Positions 49,600 through 61,590 of a stretch of DNA of 64,000 bases are shown piece after piece. The translations under genes were made by a program, and so were the position numbers. Each line of letters starts with the position of its first letter. Position 1 is the stretch's first letter. Origin of the DNA: Saururus chinensis (lineage: Eukaryota; Streptophyta; Magnoliopsida; Piperales; Saururaceae); NCBI GenBank assembly GCA_035235625.1, contig CP141145.1, positions 34,266,668 through 34,330,667 of the forward strand, given 5' to 3'. Below the pieces are notes generated by a model. It searched no databases. It saw nothing but the letters and a program-made list of their open reading frames with translations, and had not been told where the DNA came from.

Positions 49600-51190
49600 A
49601 ATTATTATATTAAATTATTTTAGGAAATATTTTTTAAAATAGTATTCTTTTTTGCCACACATGTACTTGGCTTTTTTTAAAAAAAATTAGTTGATTTTAT
49701 TTTTTAGAATGATAAAATCGGGTTTAAGCTGATTTCGTCCTTTAGAAAAACACGAAATCGGTTTACGACTTGACCCGATTTTATTAAAATTAGCTTAAGC
49801 TGATTTTGTCCTTTTAAACGATAAAATTACGACACTTATCACATTCCGATCGAAAATAATTTCGTCATATATCACTTGATAGGAAGATAAGACAGCCACT
49901 TTTAGGGGAGATGGCTATGACATTGCGAGATGTTCGTAGTGCTTATTTGCAGTGATATTTATCGATTACACAATAATATATTTTACCACGCAATAATCTA
50001 AAGGAGATAACATATTAGCCTAAGGGAGCGTATGAGGCAGCTCTGGTAAGTACAACTTTGTTAATAAGGCATATATAATTTTTTTATTTTTTATTAATTA
50101 TTTATTTAATATTTTTTTTATAGCTTCGTCTAGTTCGACGTACGCATGTGTATTTGACTTATGCAATTAACACCTATACTTCGAGCAAGCACTTATTAGT
50201 AGCATGTCCATCGATGATTAGGGAGTCTGATGATGTCATTCATAGCTTGCCACTATTTCAGTCGGTGATTATGAATGTTCATAGAGATTATCCTATTGAC
50301 AAGGCCGCGCAGACATAGTCAATGCAATCTTCATTCCTTGATATTTTATCTTCATTAGCAGCGTATAGCTCTCCTCTAGGTTCATCATTTCTGGTCACTG
50401 CGCATGTAGCTCAGCCAAATCTAATTTTATATTATAGACAACATCAGCCAGCTCATGTTGAACCATTTATTACTTATGTTGAGTCGAAGCCGGAACTGGA
50501 GCCAGAGTCACAGCCGGAGCCACATACCAAGTTGGAGTCATAGTTAGAGCTAGAGGCAGATCATGAGGAGGAACTCGTACAACACCATCGAAGTCGAGGA
50601 CGTAGAAGATTATGACATTAACTTTTTTGTATGTTTATTTTAAACCAAATATTTTTTCAACTTGTGATGTAATATATTTGATACTTATCTATGATGTACT
50701 TTAATATTATATTTGTTATACATGAAATAAGTGGAATGAATGTAATTGTGTATGTATTGAATAAATGAACAAGGATAGGTGATAAAGTTAATTTAAAATA
50801 TATTTTTAAAATAAATTAATTTGATTTCGTCATTTAGAAAGACAAAATCTATATAGTTAAGCACCGAATGGTGAAATGTAATAAGTGTCGCGATTTTGTC
50901 GTTTAGAATGACGAAATCAGTTTAAGTTCATTTCGACTTTCTAAACGACGAAATCGGGTCAAGTTGTAAACCGATTTCATCATTTAGAAAAATAAAATCA
51001 GCTTTAACCCGATTTTGTCCTTCTAAATAATGAAATTAACTAATTTTTTTTATAAAAAAAACCACATAGGCGTCAGCTGCTTGATTAGCGCCTACATGGC
51101 AAAAAGGAACACTAAAATGGTAAATATTTTTGTAAAAATTATTATATAAATAATTTTTTCTTAAAAAAAAATAGTGATATTCCTATATCA
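49600..51190. mobile_element. Mutator-like element with palindrome-rich terminal inverted repeats
   Basis: Left (about 49600-49855) and right (about 50870-51190) ends are inverted repeats. GAAATCGGTTTACGACTTGA on the left pairs with TCAAGTTGTAAACCGATTTC on the right, and CGACACTTATCACATT pairs with AATGTAATAAGTGTCG. Each end also contains GATTTCGTC..GACGAAATC palindromes. The total length is about 1.6 kb. Long inverted repeats fit the Mutator superfamily. The expected 9-bp duplication could not be found, perhaps because the outermost bases are hard to fix in AT-rich DNA. Confidence 0.72.
50100..50640 (+). pseudogene. Decayed coding remnant inside the Mutator-like element
   Basis: The plus strand holds interrupted frames reading like the C-terminal end of a protein. 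An acidic, proline- and glutamate-rich stretch (ELEPESQPEPHTKLES) is followed, after a stop, by an arginine-rich tail HHRSRGRRRL and a stop near 50613. I do not recognise the family. Such Arg-rich tails occur in proteins carried by plant Mutator-like elements (including plant-mobile-domain proteins), but this is only a hint. Confidence 0.4.
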
Positions 51191-52726
51191 CTTTTTTTAA
51201 TTGATAGGCTTTATATTACTTATGATTAGATAAAAAAAAATTTCATATATATTATATAAGACCTATTTTTTTATCCCATTAAAGGTGATATAAAACATAT
51301 AATGCACAAAAAGTGGTTTAGAAATATCAGTGTCCTTTTTTATTGTGTCACTTTCATAAGCTACATTCATTAATTTAATGTACTGGAGGGCCTTTAAAAA
51401 GACTTTAGATAACTCTCAAATTGGAAATTTAAGTAGGAGACAAGAGTCTCAGACTCTTAACTTCGGAATAAAATCTAACTTAAGTCCTAAAGCAAATAGG
51501 TTTTCTAATCTTCTTAAATAAGATTATTCGCTAATAAAGAAATATTTAAACACACGATAAAACTCTTAAATAAACTTAGAAAATCTTGTTAAATGGGCCC
51601 ACTGTAGCTCCACGGAACCCCCCGCGCCCCCGTGTGGGTAGTAGGACTATCAAAATTTGACCTAACCCACAATATTAACCTACCTAAATTGACCCAAACC
51701 CGACCCTACGAATATAAGGGCTAGGGTTGGGTAAATAGACTGTAATAATATAAGGGTCTTGTTGGGTAATTACCCGCATACCCAATCAAACTCACATACC
51801 CCATTTATTTTCTATCAAGTGTATAATATTCTCCTAATTGAATCCACATAGGAAAAGCAATTTTCCCAATTTACTCCTAGCCAAATAGGAAATGAAATTT
51901 TCCCAATTTGTGGAATTGTTGTGGTGTTGGACGTATATTTTACATGTTTTGTTAAACTTTCTCAAATAGGTACATGTGCAACATTTCTCCTTATCTTACA
52001 TTTTTAGGAGTGCTATAATGTTGGACATGTGTTTTTGTCCGCAGGCTATTAAAGTCTCCTAATCCGAAAAAAGTATGTGCAAAATACATTTAATGTTTGT
52101 GGAAAATAAGAACCCCATGAAATTATTGAAGTAATCCTTTGTTGCTCACATAACATGCATAAATTGACCTGTCTAACCTAAGTAAGGTTAGGGTTTGTAT
52201 ATTTAACTAATTGAATTAATAGGGTTGGGTAATGGCCTATGACACCTCTCTTTTAATTTAAGGGAGAGAATTTTAAAATTTTGGAGTTATGGGAAATCTC
52301 AGTGGAGTCTAAGTGAGAGTGGAGTGTTTTGGTATAAGAGTGCAAAGGGATTTGCTCCAAGAAGGAATAACAGTGTAAATTAGAGGTTGGATCGCAAACT
52401 TTATTATTGCTTAATGTTTGAATTTCATGTTCTTCGTTCATTTTATGATTGTTTTATGGTTATTTTATAGATAATTTTTACTATGCTCAATGTAACAATG
52501 GTGATTTCATTTCATGTTGATCGTATAGTTTCTTTACATGTTTAAACTATACGAAACTCAGATTGTATGTGAAATTTATCATATTTTCATAAGAAAAATG
52601 GAAGAGAACCAGTAAGGCCTTTGTTTGTCTTTTTCCCAATCATCAACACAATTGCTGACATGTCAGTGTCTAAAGAAAAAATAAATAGTACCAACATCGA
52701 CATGTTGTGCTGTGTCGGTGTTATGT
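51191..52726. other. AT-rich intergenic DNA
   Basis: No gene recognised. 51640-51800 is rich in GGGTT/AACCC-type words (ACCCAAACCCGACCC), as at 35960-36180, and may be a diverged dispersed repeat. A 62-codon minus-strand frame at 52253-52441 has no features. Confidence 0.45.
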
Positions 52727-53162
52727 TAGAACATATGAGGTTGTATGAATTATAATTGGATGATTTCGATGATCAAAACTATCAAAATTTCATGTAGAAT
52801 GTTAGTTTTAAAGCTTGATTAAATTAGTGTGAGAGTCGAGTTAGATTTATAATTAAAAGACTTAAAAAATAAGAGTGGACACATTCTAAAAGTTAAAGGT
52901 TGAAGACTACATTCTAGAAGTTAAAGGTTTGAAGGTAGGAAATACACACTCATGTATACAAATCACTTAGAATTAAATACAAATAATTATTTAAAGTGAT
53001 TTTGAAAGTTTTAAGAAAATAATAGTTAAAATAAAGAAAATTGTTTATAAGGGGTCAATCACCTTTGAACATAGAACTTAAAGGCATCAATATTTTAAGT
53101 GACTATTTTTCATATCTTAAACCGAGAGCACAACCAATCGATCATGATATGCGTGAAATATA
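52727..53162 (+). mobile_element. Possible Copia-type LTR fragment, split by solo LTR C
   Basis: Begins TGTTAGAACATATGAGG and resembles 34973 onward in order of words (AAAGCTTGATTAAATTAGTG, ATAATTAAAAGACTT). Solo LTR C is inserted at its right side, and its continuation after 56600 is not clear. Fossil; fragmentary. Confidence 0.35.
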
Positions 53163-56100
53163 TGTAAGGACCCTCATCTTTAAACCGGTTTTGGTTTTCT
53201 TTAATTATGGGTTATCGTGAAATTTACGTGTTTTTTTGATCTTATTCGGTGATTTTGTAAATAAATAGAGTTTGTGATGGTTTTAACCAAAATTAACTTC
53301 AATATTAGTGGTTTTAAGTGATTTTAAACCAAATGTGAATTTTTGGAATTTTTTGAATTTTTCACTAATTTCCCAAAAATTAAGGTTTTGGCGGGACCCC
53401 TGTGGGCCCCACGGTCGAAAATTTTATTTTTATGTCAAATGAACTTAGACATATACTTAAGGTCACACAAAAATTTTCAGAATTTTATTAGGCTTAATTC
53501 GTGCTTAAATTTGCAAAATAACCACTTTTAGCCTACTTTTCATATGTACACCCCAAAACTTACCTATGCCTACCCCAACCCTTACTATAAAAGGGCAAAC
53601 CTGAGCCATTTCCATTTTTGGGAATAGGCTAAGGAAGGAGGGCTGGCCTAATCCCCACTTAGGCCCGAATTAGAAGCCGATTAAGGTAAGCTTGCTCTAA
53701 TTAAGCACTAATCCATGGCTTTTCTCTTAATTTCTTCTAAATCTACCATTTTCCCCTTGATTCAATTCGTTTTTGACCATCAAAAGCTACTGATTTGTGT
53801 TTTACTACAAACCCTAACTTTCAAAATTCGATTTTTACTAAACAAGCCCTAGATCTAAGATTTAATTAGGGATTTCTTAAGTAAATCGATTTCTATTGGT
53901 GTTTGATTCAAACTCATTGTGTTTTCAAGGATTTCAAAAAGGGTGACTCTTCAATCTGAGCTTAATCAAGTGCTGAGGTAATGGGTCTTCGAAATCTCTG
54001 TTTATCCATGGTAAAACTCTTCATTTTTGGCTTATTTGAAATGGTTTGCTTGATTTAGTGTGTTAATGGTAAGATTAGAAAATGGAATTATTTAATCCCG
54101 ATTTCTTAGGGTTTTGCATTATTATGGTTTGGTTTGATATTCTGGAAGTCAAGGAGGACTTTTGATGATGATTAGGGTGCTAGATGTGGATTTGAAGTGT
54201 TATCTATGGTGTCTCGGTTTGATTTTGCGAAAGGAAAGAAGATGACTGTTTACCGTGTTAGCGATCGATCGGCCTTGCGAGGGCGATCGCTCGGCTGAAC
54301 TGAAAATTTGAAAATTTTGCGTGTAACCGATCGAACGCCCTGAAGGGCGATCGATCGGCTACACAGGAAATTGTATGTTGTGTGTATAATGCCTATTTTG
54401 ATGATTCCACTTTGGCTTGCCAATTTTATATGAATGTGGAGTGTTTTAAGCTATGTTAGGCTACACGGAAATGCATGCTATTGAGTTTATGGAGTTGAGA
54501 TATATGCTTAGTGATGGTGGAATGACTTATATTTTGTGGCATGATGTTGGAATCGTTATTTTGAAATTATGAATAGTTGTTTCCCTTTGGTTAAGCATAT
54601 TTCAGTAGGACTACAATCATTGTTGGACAGATTTGTCATGATAAATTGTGATTAATGGTGTGTGAATGTTGGTAAATGCCATGACTCAATGATGAAATGA
54701 ATGATGTTATAGGTGTTTAGCCTTTGTGGTTGAGTTTTGAATCTAGCTAAGATTTCAACGATTCTTCTACTATGATTTCATTTGGAATTCATGTTTAGGT
54801 AGAAATTCACATGTGTAGTGTGGTGGTGAGTTGATTTTCAAGCATGTTAATATGCATCATGTGAAAGGCTTCTACTAGTTACACACACACACACATGTGG
54901 GGGGTTAAATGATGATGTTGAAGCTTAATATCGTGATTATGAATGATGCATTAGGGGCTGGTGAGAGCACTTATCATGATTAGGGTTCATGTATGCTTTG
55001 CCCACGCATGTACCATGCTGCACGCATCATGAAAATGGATTTCCAATTGAGGCTTCATCGTGATTAATCGAATTTGCCCGACTGGATGCAATCTGATGGA
55101 TTTGCGTGCCGGGTTTATGGGTCGTGGATTAATCGCAAGTTGATTGGTCCGAAAAGGACATATTTTGATTTGAAGTTCCTGTGTGGAACGATTTGGAGTT
55201 CTGTGTGGAACGAGTGCACTCCACGGGTTGAGTCTTGTTTAATGGAATGATGTGGGGACGAGTTGTGTACTTGTCTTGCGGATACGTGAGAATATCATTA
55301 TGTGTGTCATCGGACACGAGAATCCGGTGTGGTATGCCGTGTGCACCCCGCTACCACGTGTTCTAGGGTTCTACGTGTGAGAACTCGGGCTCTTCCCTCC
55401 GCGAGGAGATGTCCACTGGGCGAACACCCCTGCTCTAGATTCTCGTGTGAGAATGGGACATCCTTGGCCAGGATTGTCCGGGCGGCGGTATTAGGGATTG
55501 ACAACCCGATCTTTCTTGAATTCTTGTGTAGAATTTTGTACCATGACACGCCTTCGTGGCCTTGTCTATGCTCCCGTACGTGTGACGTCAATGTGTGATT
55601 ACTCCTTGATGGAGGTTGATTGTGATAACATTATGCATGTGGGAATATGTATGTTAGAGATACATCCATGCATGTTGATATTGATGTTATGCACGTGGAA
55701 TATGTATGTTAGAGATACATCCATGCATGTTGATATTGATGTTATGCATGTGGAATATGTATGTTAGAGATACATCCATGCATGTTGATTTTGATGTTAT
55801 GCATGTGGAATATGTATGTTAGAGATACATCCATGCATGTTGATGTTGATGTTATGCATGTGGAATATGTATGTTAGAGATACATCCATGCGGGATTGGT
55901 TATGATGTGAATGCATGTGGGAATATGTATGCTAGAGATACATCCATGCAGGTTGAATTATGCATTTTTATGCAGTGTTAAGTGATATGAATGTGTGATC
56001 GAGAAAGTGATGCACCGTGTAAATCTTTGATCCGAAACGATCTCATTTCTAAGCTATCGTATTTTCTACGTTGACGGTGATATTAAAACCATTGCTGAGT

Positions 56101-56595
56101 GTTAAAACTCACCCCTCTTTTGTGTTTTGATTTGGGGCTTTAGCGTGGTGCGACACGCAGAGACGGACAGGATTGCCTTTTTGAGGAAAGGTCGAGGTAG
56201 CTTGGGTGTGTGATGATGGAGATCGTTGCGTGACTTATCATCGTTTCTTTCATGCTTTATGTTCGAACCTTTGTGTAGGGTTCTTGTTGTGGTTTTATGT
56301 CACATGTTACAGTTATGTTTGCTTATGACTTATTTTGAGCCGGTGTGGGCTTTACTTAACTAAGTTTGTGGGTTTGAGATTGTTGTTTACTTCGTGTTAA
56401 GCAACACCTTTTTTTTTCCCTTTTATTTACTCTTGCTCAAAGGATTGTGCGCACTCCGTGTTGCTGTTAATTGCCCGTGGTTAGGGATTAAGTCTTCCGC
56501 TAGAATCGTTTCTCAATTTCACTTCGTCGCCCCCGCGCACTTGACCGGCCCTTGGACCGGGTTCGGCTCGAGTCGGGCATGGCCGGGGCGTGACA
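53163..56595 (+). mobile_element. Solo LTR C (3.43 kb)
   Basis: TGTAAGGACC..GGGGCGTGACA with a perfect ATATA duplication at 53158-53162 and 56596-56600. It is nearly identical to copy B over its whole length, including the TATAAAA at 53586-53592, the CGATCGATCGG words at 54260-54360 and the minisatellite. The orientation is plus. It contains no coding interior and is a young solo LTR. Confidence 0.93.
55620..55955 (+). repeat. Minisatellite in solo LTR C, about 55-bp unit, six units
   Basis: It has the same units, in the same order and number, as 17580-17910 in copy B. This shows the array was inherited with the LTR and did not expand separately after insertion. Confidence 0.9.
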
Positions 56596-56600
56596 ATATA

Positions 56601-57299
56601 TCTCTTTTATATGCTCCAGATACCTTATTTGCTATTATAGTTTCAAGTTAATTAAGGTTTATTCGTATTAGGATAGAAATTTTATGTTTTATTTATTTAC
56701 TAATTTGGCTTAAGTTGTTAGTTTAGGTGTGTAATTGAATGGTTTTATTTACATGTCTAAGATATTGCTTATTATATTGTGTCAGTCGATATGTATTTCT
56801 AGGCATGTGGATGATGAGTGATCAACTTGTGAGGTATTCGGGTTGTTTAGAAATCTTATCGACAGAAAAGAAAGAATCTAAATAGAGTTGTTAAACGGGT
56901 ATAGGATGGATCTTCAAATCCCTACACTTGTACAAGTATATCTTACTATATTTTGTATTCATGCTAAAATGGAAAATCAAAGAGAAGCAAGCTTGGGAAT
57001 ATATACGAGAAGACCAAGGGATGGGAAGTAATCTCTCGCAGAAGATGATGTCACCAGTTAATGGAAGCATATATTATATTAGGGGAATATCTAAAGTTGG
57101 TAAGCAAGGGAGATATCCTATTGGTTGGCTAAGATAGACAAAGAAATAAGCCGGCTAGAGCCAATAAAAGGAAATGAGGCTAAGACAAAATGGAAAGAAC
57201 ACAATACGAAAAGGCCAAAGTAGGAAGGAAGAGATTTTGAGACACGATTAAGGTTGATATGGGTATATAGTGGTGGGCCCCATTATTAATTTTGGAAAT
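56601..57299. other. Intergenic DNA between solo LTR C and the second Mutator-like element
   Basis: No gene recognised. It is AT-rich with a purine-rich plus strand (57140-57240). Confidence 0.45.
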
Positions 57300-58572
57300 T
57301 CTAATTTAGGAATTGGGGAAATTATATAAAAAGTGTTAAAAAAATATTTACCAAAATAGCGAATAGAATAAAATAATTACCAAAATAGTATTCATTCTTG
57401 TAGTCATCAGCCAAGTGCTTGGGTGATTTTTAAAAAATAAAAAATAAAGATTTCATCCTTGAGAAGGACGAAATCATATTTTAAGTTGATTTTGTCATTC
57501 TAAATACGAAATCCTCTTTAGGACAATTTTGTCCTTCACAAGGACAAAATCACCTAACTCGTATTTTTTCGGCTGAAGTGGGATGAGTAAATAAATTTTG
57601 ACATTTGCAAGAACAAAATCATCTTAAAGTTGATTTCATCCTTCAAAAGGATGAAATTTACGAGCTACTTACTCGCTCTCCAAATCCCCTCCCGACTGTT
57701 CTTCATTTTTCCCCTCGGTGCTAGCAACTGTTTTCACAAAGTTTCGCTGTCTAAATCCGCCATCCGCCGCCAAGCCTCACCCACATCCACCGTTCACCGC
57801 AATTTTGCCCAAATCCACCATCTGCCTCTCCCAAATCTGTTATATGCCTCACCTAGATCCGCTATCCGCCTTGCCTAAATCCTCCGTTTGTCGTAATTTC
57901 TAAAGGTACAAGCTTTTTCTCCTTTGCATTTTACTACTTGTCCCTGTAAAATTTCATGTGCATGGCAATCTTACCATTTTTTTTTCCACGTAAGTTATTT
58001 GCTTTGTGCATGGTCTTTCCTTGTTATTGTTACTCTTGTTAGAATCATCACAATGTTGAGTAATGGAATGGATTGTGCTCCATGGAATGATAAATTGGAA
58101 TACCCCATTTTCCATTCCTATAGTATTTTTTAAGCCTATTATGTTAATCGGATTATTGGATTCATGTATGATTGAGTAGCAAGTTAATGATGAATGCTAA
58201 TATGTTTGACTTGCTAGCTTAAAGTGGCCTTTTTTACTTTTGATTTTAATTTGGGGACACACATTTCCTTCGATGTATGCCAGGGTAGGATCTATTGTAA
58301 AATTTGCTTAACAAACTTTTTTTTACTCATTTATGATTGATGACTTTACGTTAGGAGGTACAATTTTTGATGAAAAAATTGGTTTAATTTTGTTATTTAC
58401 ATTACTACAAATCCTTTCGGTTTTGATATCCATATAAAGATATTTGTGGAATTGCTTGGTTAAGTTTGAGTAATAGATTAATCTCATATTTCACTAAGTA
58501 AAATAGTTATTTTGAATAATTATATAATGTACTATTTATGTTATTTATTAGTTATAAATTAAATGAATAGAG

Positions 58573-58673
58573 ATGGTAGGAGAAATGGTTAGTTTTATGC
58601 TTCACTGTGAAGGGGTACTAGAGGGATTATTCATCAAGAAACCTTCTACGTATGATGAACTTGAGATGGAAGT
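58573..58673 (+). pseudogene. Mutator-like transposase N-terminal fragment, left of the insertion
   Basis: MVGEMVSFMLHCEGVL continues into FIKKPSTYDELEMEV. The charged residue plus TYDEL pattern is characteristic of the N-terminal region of plant MuDR-type transposases. The frame runs directly into the LTR-type element at 58674. The function is lost through this insertion. Confidence 0.6.
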
Positions 58674-59279
58674 TGTAACGCCCGAGATTTTTCACACATT
58701 TTCCTCAAAATTCACGGAAAATTTTTACAATATAACGTTTGTAAATGGAGGAAAAATGACGAAATCAAAACCTGATAAAACAGTTTATAATTTAAAACAC
58801 TAAACATCCATTTTCCATCCAAATATTTTCATCACACGGTCAAACATCGTACGACCAAAGCAAATATCATCAGGCGCTACTCGAAAACACACGTACGACT
58901 AAATTGCTATGATCATAGACTTTAAATACAAAACACTCCCAGGCATCCCTGAGTGCAAGTCTCATAACAGTCCACAGTCTAATCCAAACTAAAGTCCAGA
59001 AAGAATAAACATCTTAATATTCGTCTCACCCAATACATCAGATCGTGGCACAAATAAACTCGCAGTGAGTCAAGCATATACCTGAGTCAATGGGAATCGA
59101 TCCACCTCTGAAATGAGCATCCATTTCTAGGAGCTCTCCAACACACACCTGCAAAAGCCTCCCGAACCACGGGGCTAAAAATGGTAGGATGAGTATTTTC
59201 ATACTCAGTAGGAAAATACCCAGTAGGGGAAATCCCAAATGGTGAACTCAATAAGTTCATAAATACATGCGTTCATGCA

Positions 59280-59770
59280 ACTCAAACATGAAACAGATAG
59301 GCATATCAATATCATGCTCATGCACATACAAACATACCAAATACACCATCGTGCCAAAGTTATACCAAATGCACCATCGTGCCAAAAACATACTAAAAGC
59401 ACCATCGTGCCAAAATCATACCATCAAATTAAACTTACACAAACACCCCTATCCAGGGTCTTACAAACTTACTCGTACCATCGTACGCATACTCAAACAA
59501 CATACGCATACTTGTACGACCTTACTCGTACAATCATATGCTCACTCATACAACTTACACATATCTATACAACCTTACTCGTACAGCTTACACAAAATCA
59601 CACTTACTGTTTTACTCCGAAACATACTCTCACAATCGTACTCATACACATACTCTTACAGTTGTGCTCATACTCATACGCTTACAGTCATACTCATACT
59701 CATACACTTACAGTCGTTCTCATACACACACGCTTACAGTCATGCTCAAACTCATAATCGTACACATATC
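59280..59770. repeat. Low-complexity CTTACTCGTAC / CATACTCATAC stretch
   Basis: Degenerate decamer-like words (TACTCATAC, GCTTACAGTC, CTCGTACAAC) repeat for about 0.5 kb. The long overlapping open frames here come from this composition. Confidence 0.8.
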
Positions 59771-60106
59771 AACGACCACTGAAGCTCATTACAACTAATA
59801 AGCTCCAGCGTCGAAATGGAAAAGAATGCCACTAGGGCAACACCTTAATCTCCGGAGAGTGACTAGACGTCATGGACTTTTCCGAAGGTAAGGCACACCA
59901 ATGCTCATGGGGCACTGGATCAAACAGGTAAGAGTAGATCCATGATACTACTTACTTGAGCGCGCAAACATAAACACCCACACATAAGGGGTCATACAGT
60001 TGCCTACCATAATGGGTCTTATAGTGCCATGCCACTCCTAGGCAAAAAACATACAGTGCCACTTGGGCAGAAACGTACGGTGCCACTCTTGGGTGGAAAC
60101 ATACAA

Positions 60107-60352
60107 CGCTCTCAACAGAGCATCAAACGTTTAGGCTTATACAACACACAAACCAAATCGGAAACATACTTCGCTCTCAATAGAGCATCAGACGTCTGGG
60201 CTTCATATAGCACACAGACAAAGTCAGAAACATACATCGCTCTCAACAGAGCATCAAACGTCTGGGCTTATACGACACACGAACCAAAATCGAGAAAACA
60301 TACGTCGCTCTCAACATAGCAAAAGACGTCCGGTGCTCTACACAGCACACAT
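60107..60352. repeat. Tandem array, four units of about 62-65 bp
   Basis: Units begin at about 60107, 60169, 60231 and 60299 with ACATAC(A/T)(A/T)CGCTCTCAA, followed by AGCATCAAACGTCTGGGCTT and a CACACA-rich end. Confidence 0.88.
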
Positions 60353-60863
60353 ACAACATCCCGTAGGATAAACACCATGGCAAGACATGATAAATGCTCA
60401 GCCGACTCATTATCGGCTAGCTCAAACACGAAACTTAATCCACCGAACCCTCAGGTCTCAAACTCACAACGCTATCATTAGCTGTGCTTATAATTCAAGT
60501 TTGAATTAAGTAAATTATGTGGTACAATTATGCCACACAAACTCACAGTCCTCGACTGATCAAACCGAAGCTGAACCCGATCCAAAACCCTAGTTCGTCA
60601 GGGCAGCAGACTTCGCTTAACTCGTCCATATCAGGATCAAAACTCATCGCACACCAAAATCTTACAGTCTTACATACTCCGCCATCCCCTTATGGCCAAA
60701 TTATCTTACATTTACATCATCAAATGAAGCTTCTTAGAGTCAACCCCAGTTATCACCCTCTTACTTATACCTCACTTATTGACCTTACTTTTCACTTTAT
60801 AATTTATACGTTATGCTTGTACAATTATGCACACTTTTACTGTCTGACAATCCCCCAACAAAC

Positions 60864-60875
60864 GCTCTGATACCA
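60864..60875 (-). other. Initiator-Met primer-binding-site word inside the LTR-type element
   Basis: The minus strand reads TGGTATCAGAGC, a 12/12 match to the usual plant LTR-element primer-site word. No TG..CA LTR border is seen next to it on the right (AACCAAACAAACCGCTC), so its role is unclear. Confidence 0.5.
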
Positions 60876-61089
60876 ACCAAACAAACCGCTCTAAATCCTT
60901 GCCCGTCATACTCATATCCTCTGTCCTCTGTCATACGCTTACACATCCATAACCAAAACCAAACAAAACCTCTGTCACCTCTTACTGTCTGTTGCCCATA
61001 CCTCTGCCCACATACACTTACACATATCCAGTATAGTCAAATAGTCATCATACATACGTATGTCTATCACACATACGTATAACATACAC

Positions 61090-61590
61090 ATACCGTCATA
61101 CATACGCAGCTTACAACCATGCTCACTAGCCATCACTAGTGCATACATACACATTTATACATACGTCAAACATACACGCTAGCCATCACTAGCACATGCA
61201 TACATACGTCAGACATACACGCTAGTCATCACTAGCACATGCATAATCCATACATACTCCAAACATGCACGCTAGCCATCACTAGCACATGCGTAATCCA
61301 AACATACTTCAAACATGCACGCTAGCCATCATTAGCACATGCATAATCCATACATACTCCAAACATGCACGCTAGCCATCACTAGCACATGCGTAATCCA
61401 AACATACTTCAAACATGCACGCTAGCCATCATTAGCACATGCATAATCCAAACATACTTCAAACATGCACGCTAGCCATCACTAGCACATGCATACATAC
61501 GTTAACATACACGCTAGCCATCACTAGCACATACTCAATCAACATACAAACTTACCAACAAACACACTAGTCATCACTAGCACATACTTA
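61090..61590. repeat. Tandem array, about nine units of roughly 40-57 bp
   Basis: Units share CACGCTAGCCATCACTAGCA followed by CATGCATAATCCATACATAC. GCTAG(CCATCA)CTAGC in each unit is self-complementary. Higher-order alternation (CATGCATAATCCATAC and CATGCGTAATCCAAAC units) suggests duplication of unit pairs. Confidence 0.9.

Noticed and set aside
51640-51800. AACCC/GGGTT-rich words here and at 35960-36180, considered as interstitial telomere repeats
   Set aside because: The words are ACCCAAACCCGACCC-like and irregular, not tandem TTTAGGG, so telomeric origin is not supported.
59267-59798. Overlapping open frames rich in Tyr, Ser, Thr and His
   Set aside because: All three phases are open because of the degenerate CATACTCATAC repeats, a composition effect inside the LTR-type element.
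61090-61590. Regular direct repeats with variable spacers, superficially CRISPR-like
   Set aside because: This is plant nuclear DNA; the spacers are variants of each other, and the array lies inside an LTR-type element. It is a minisatellite.
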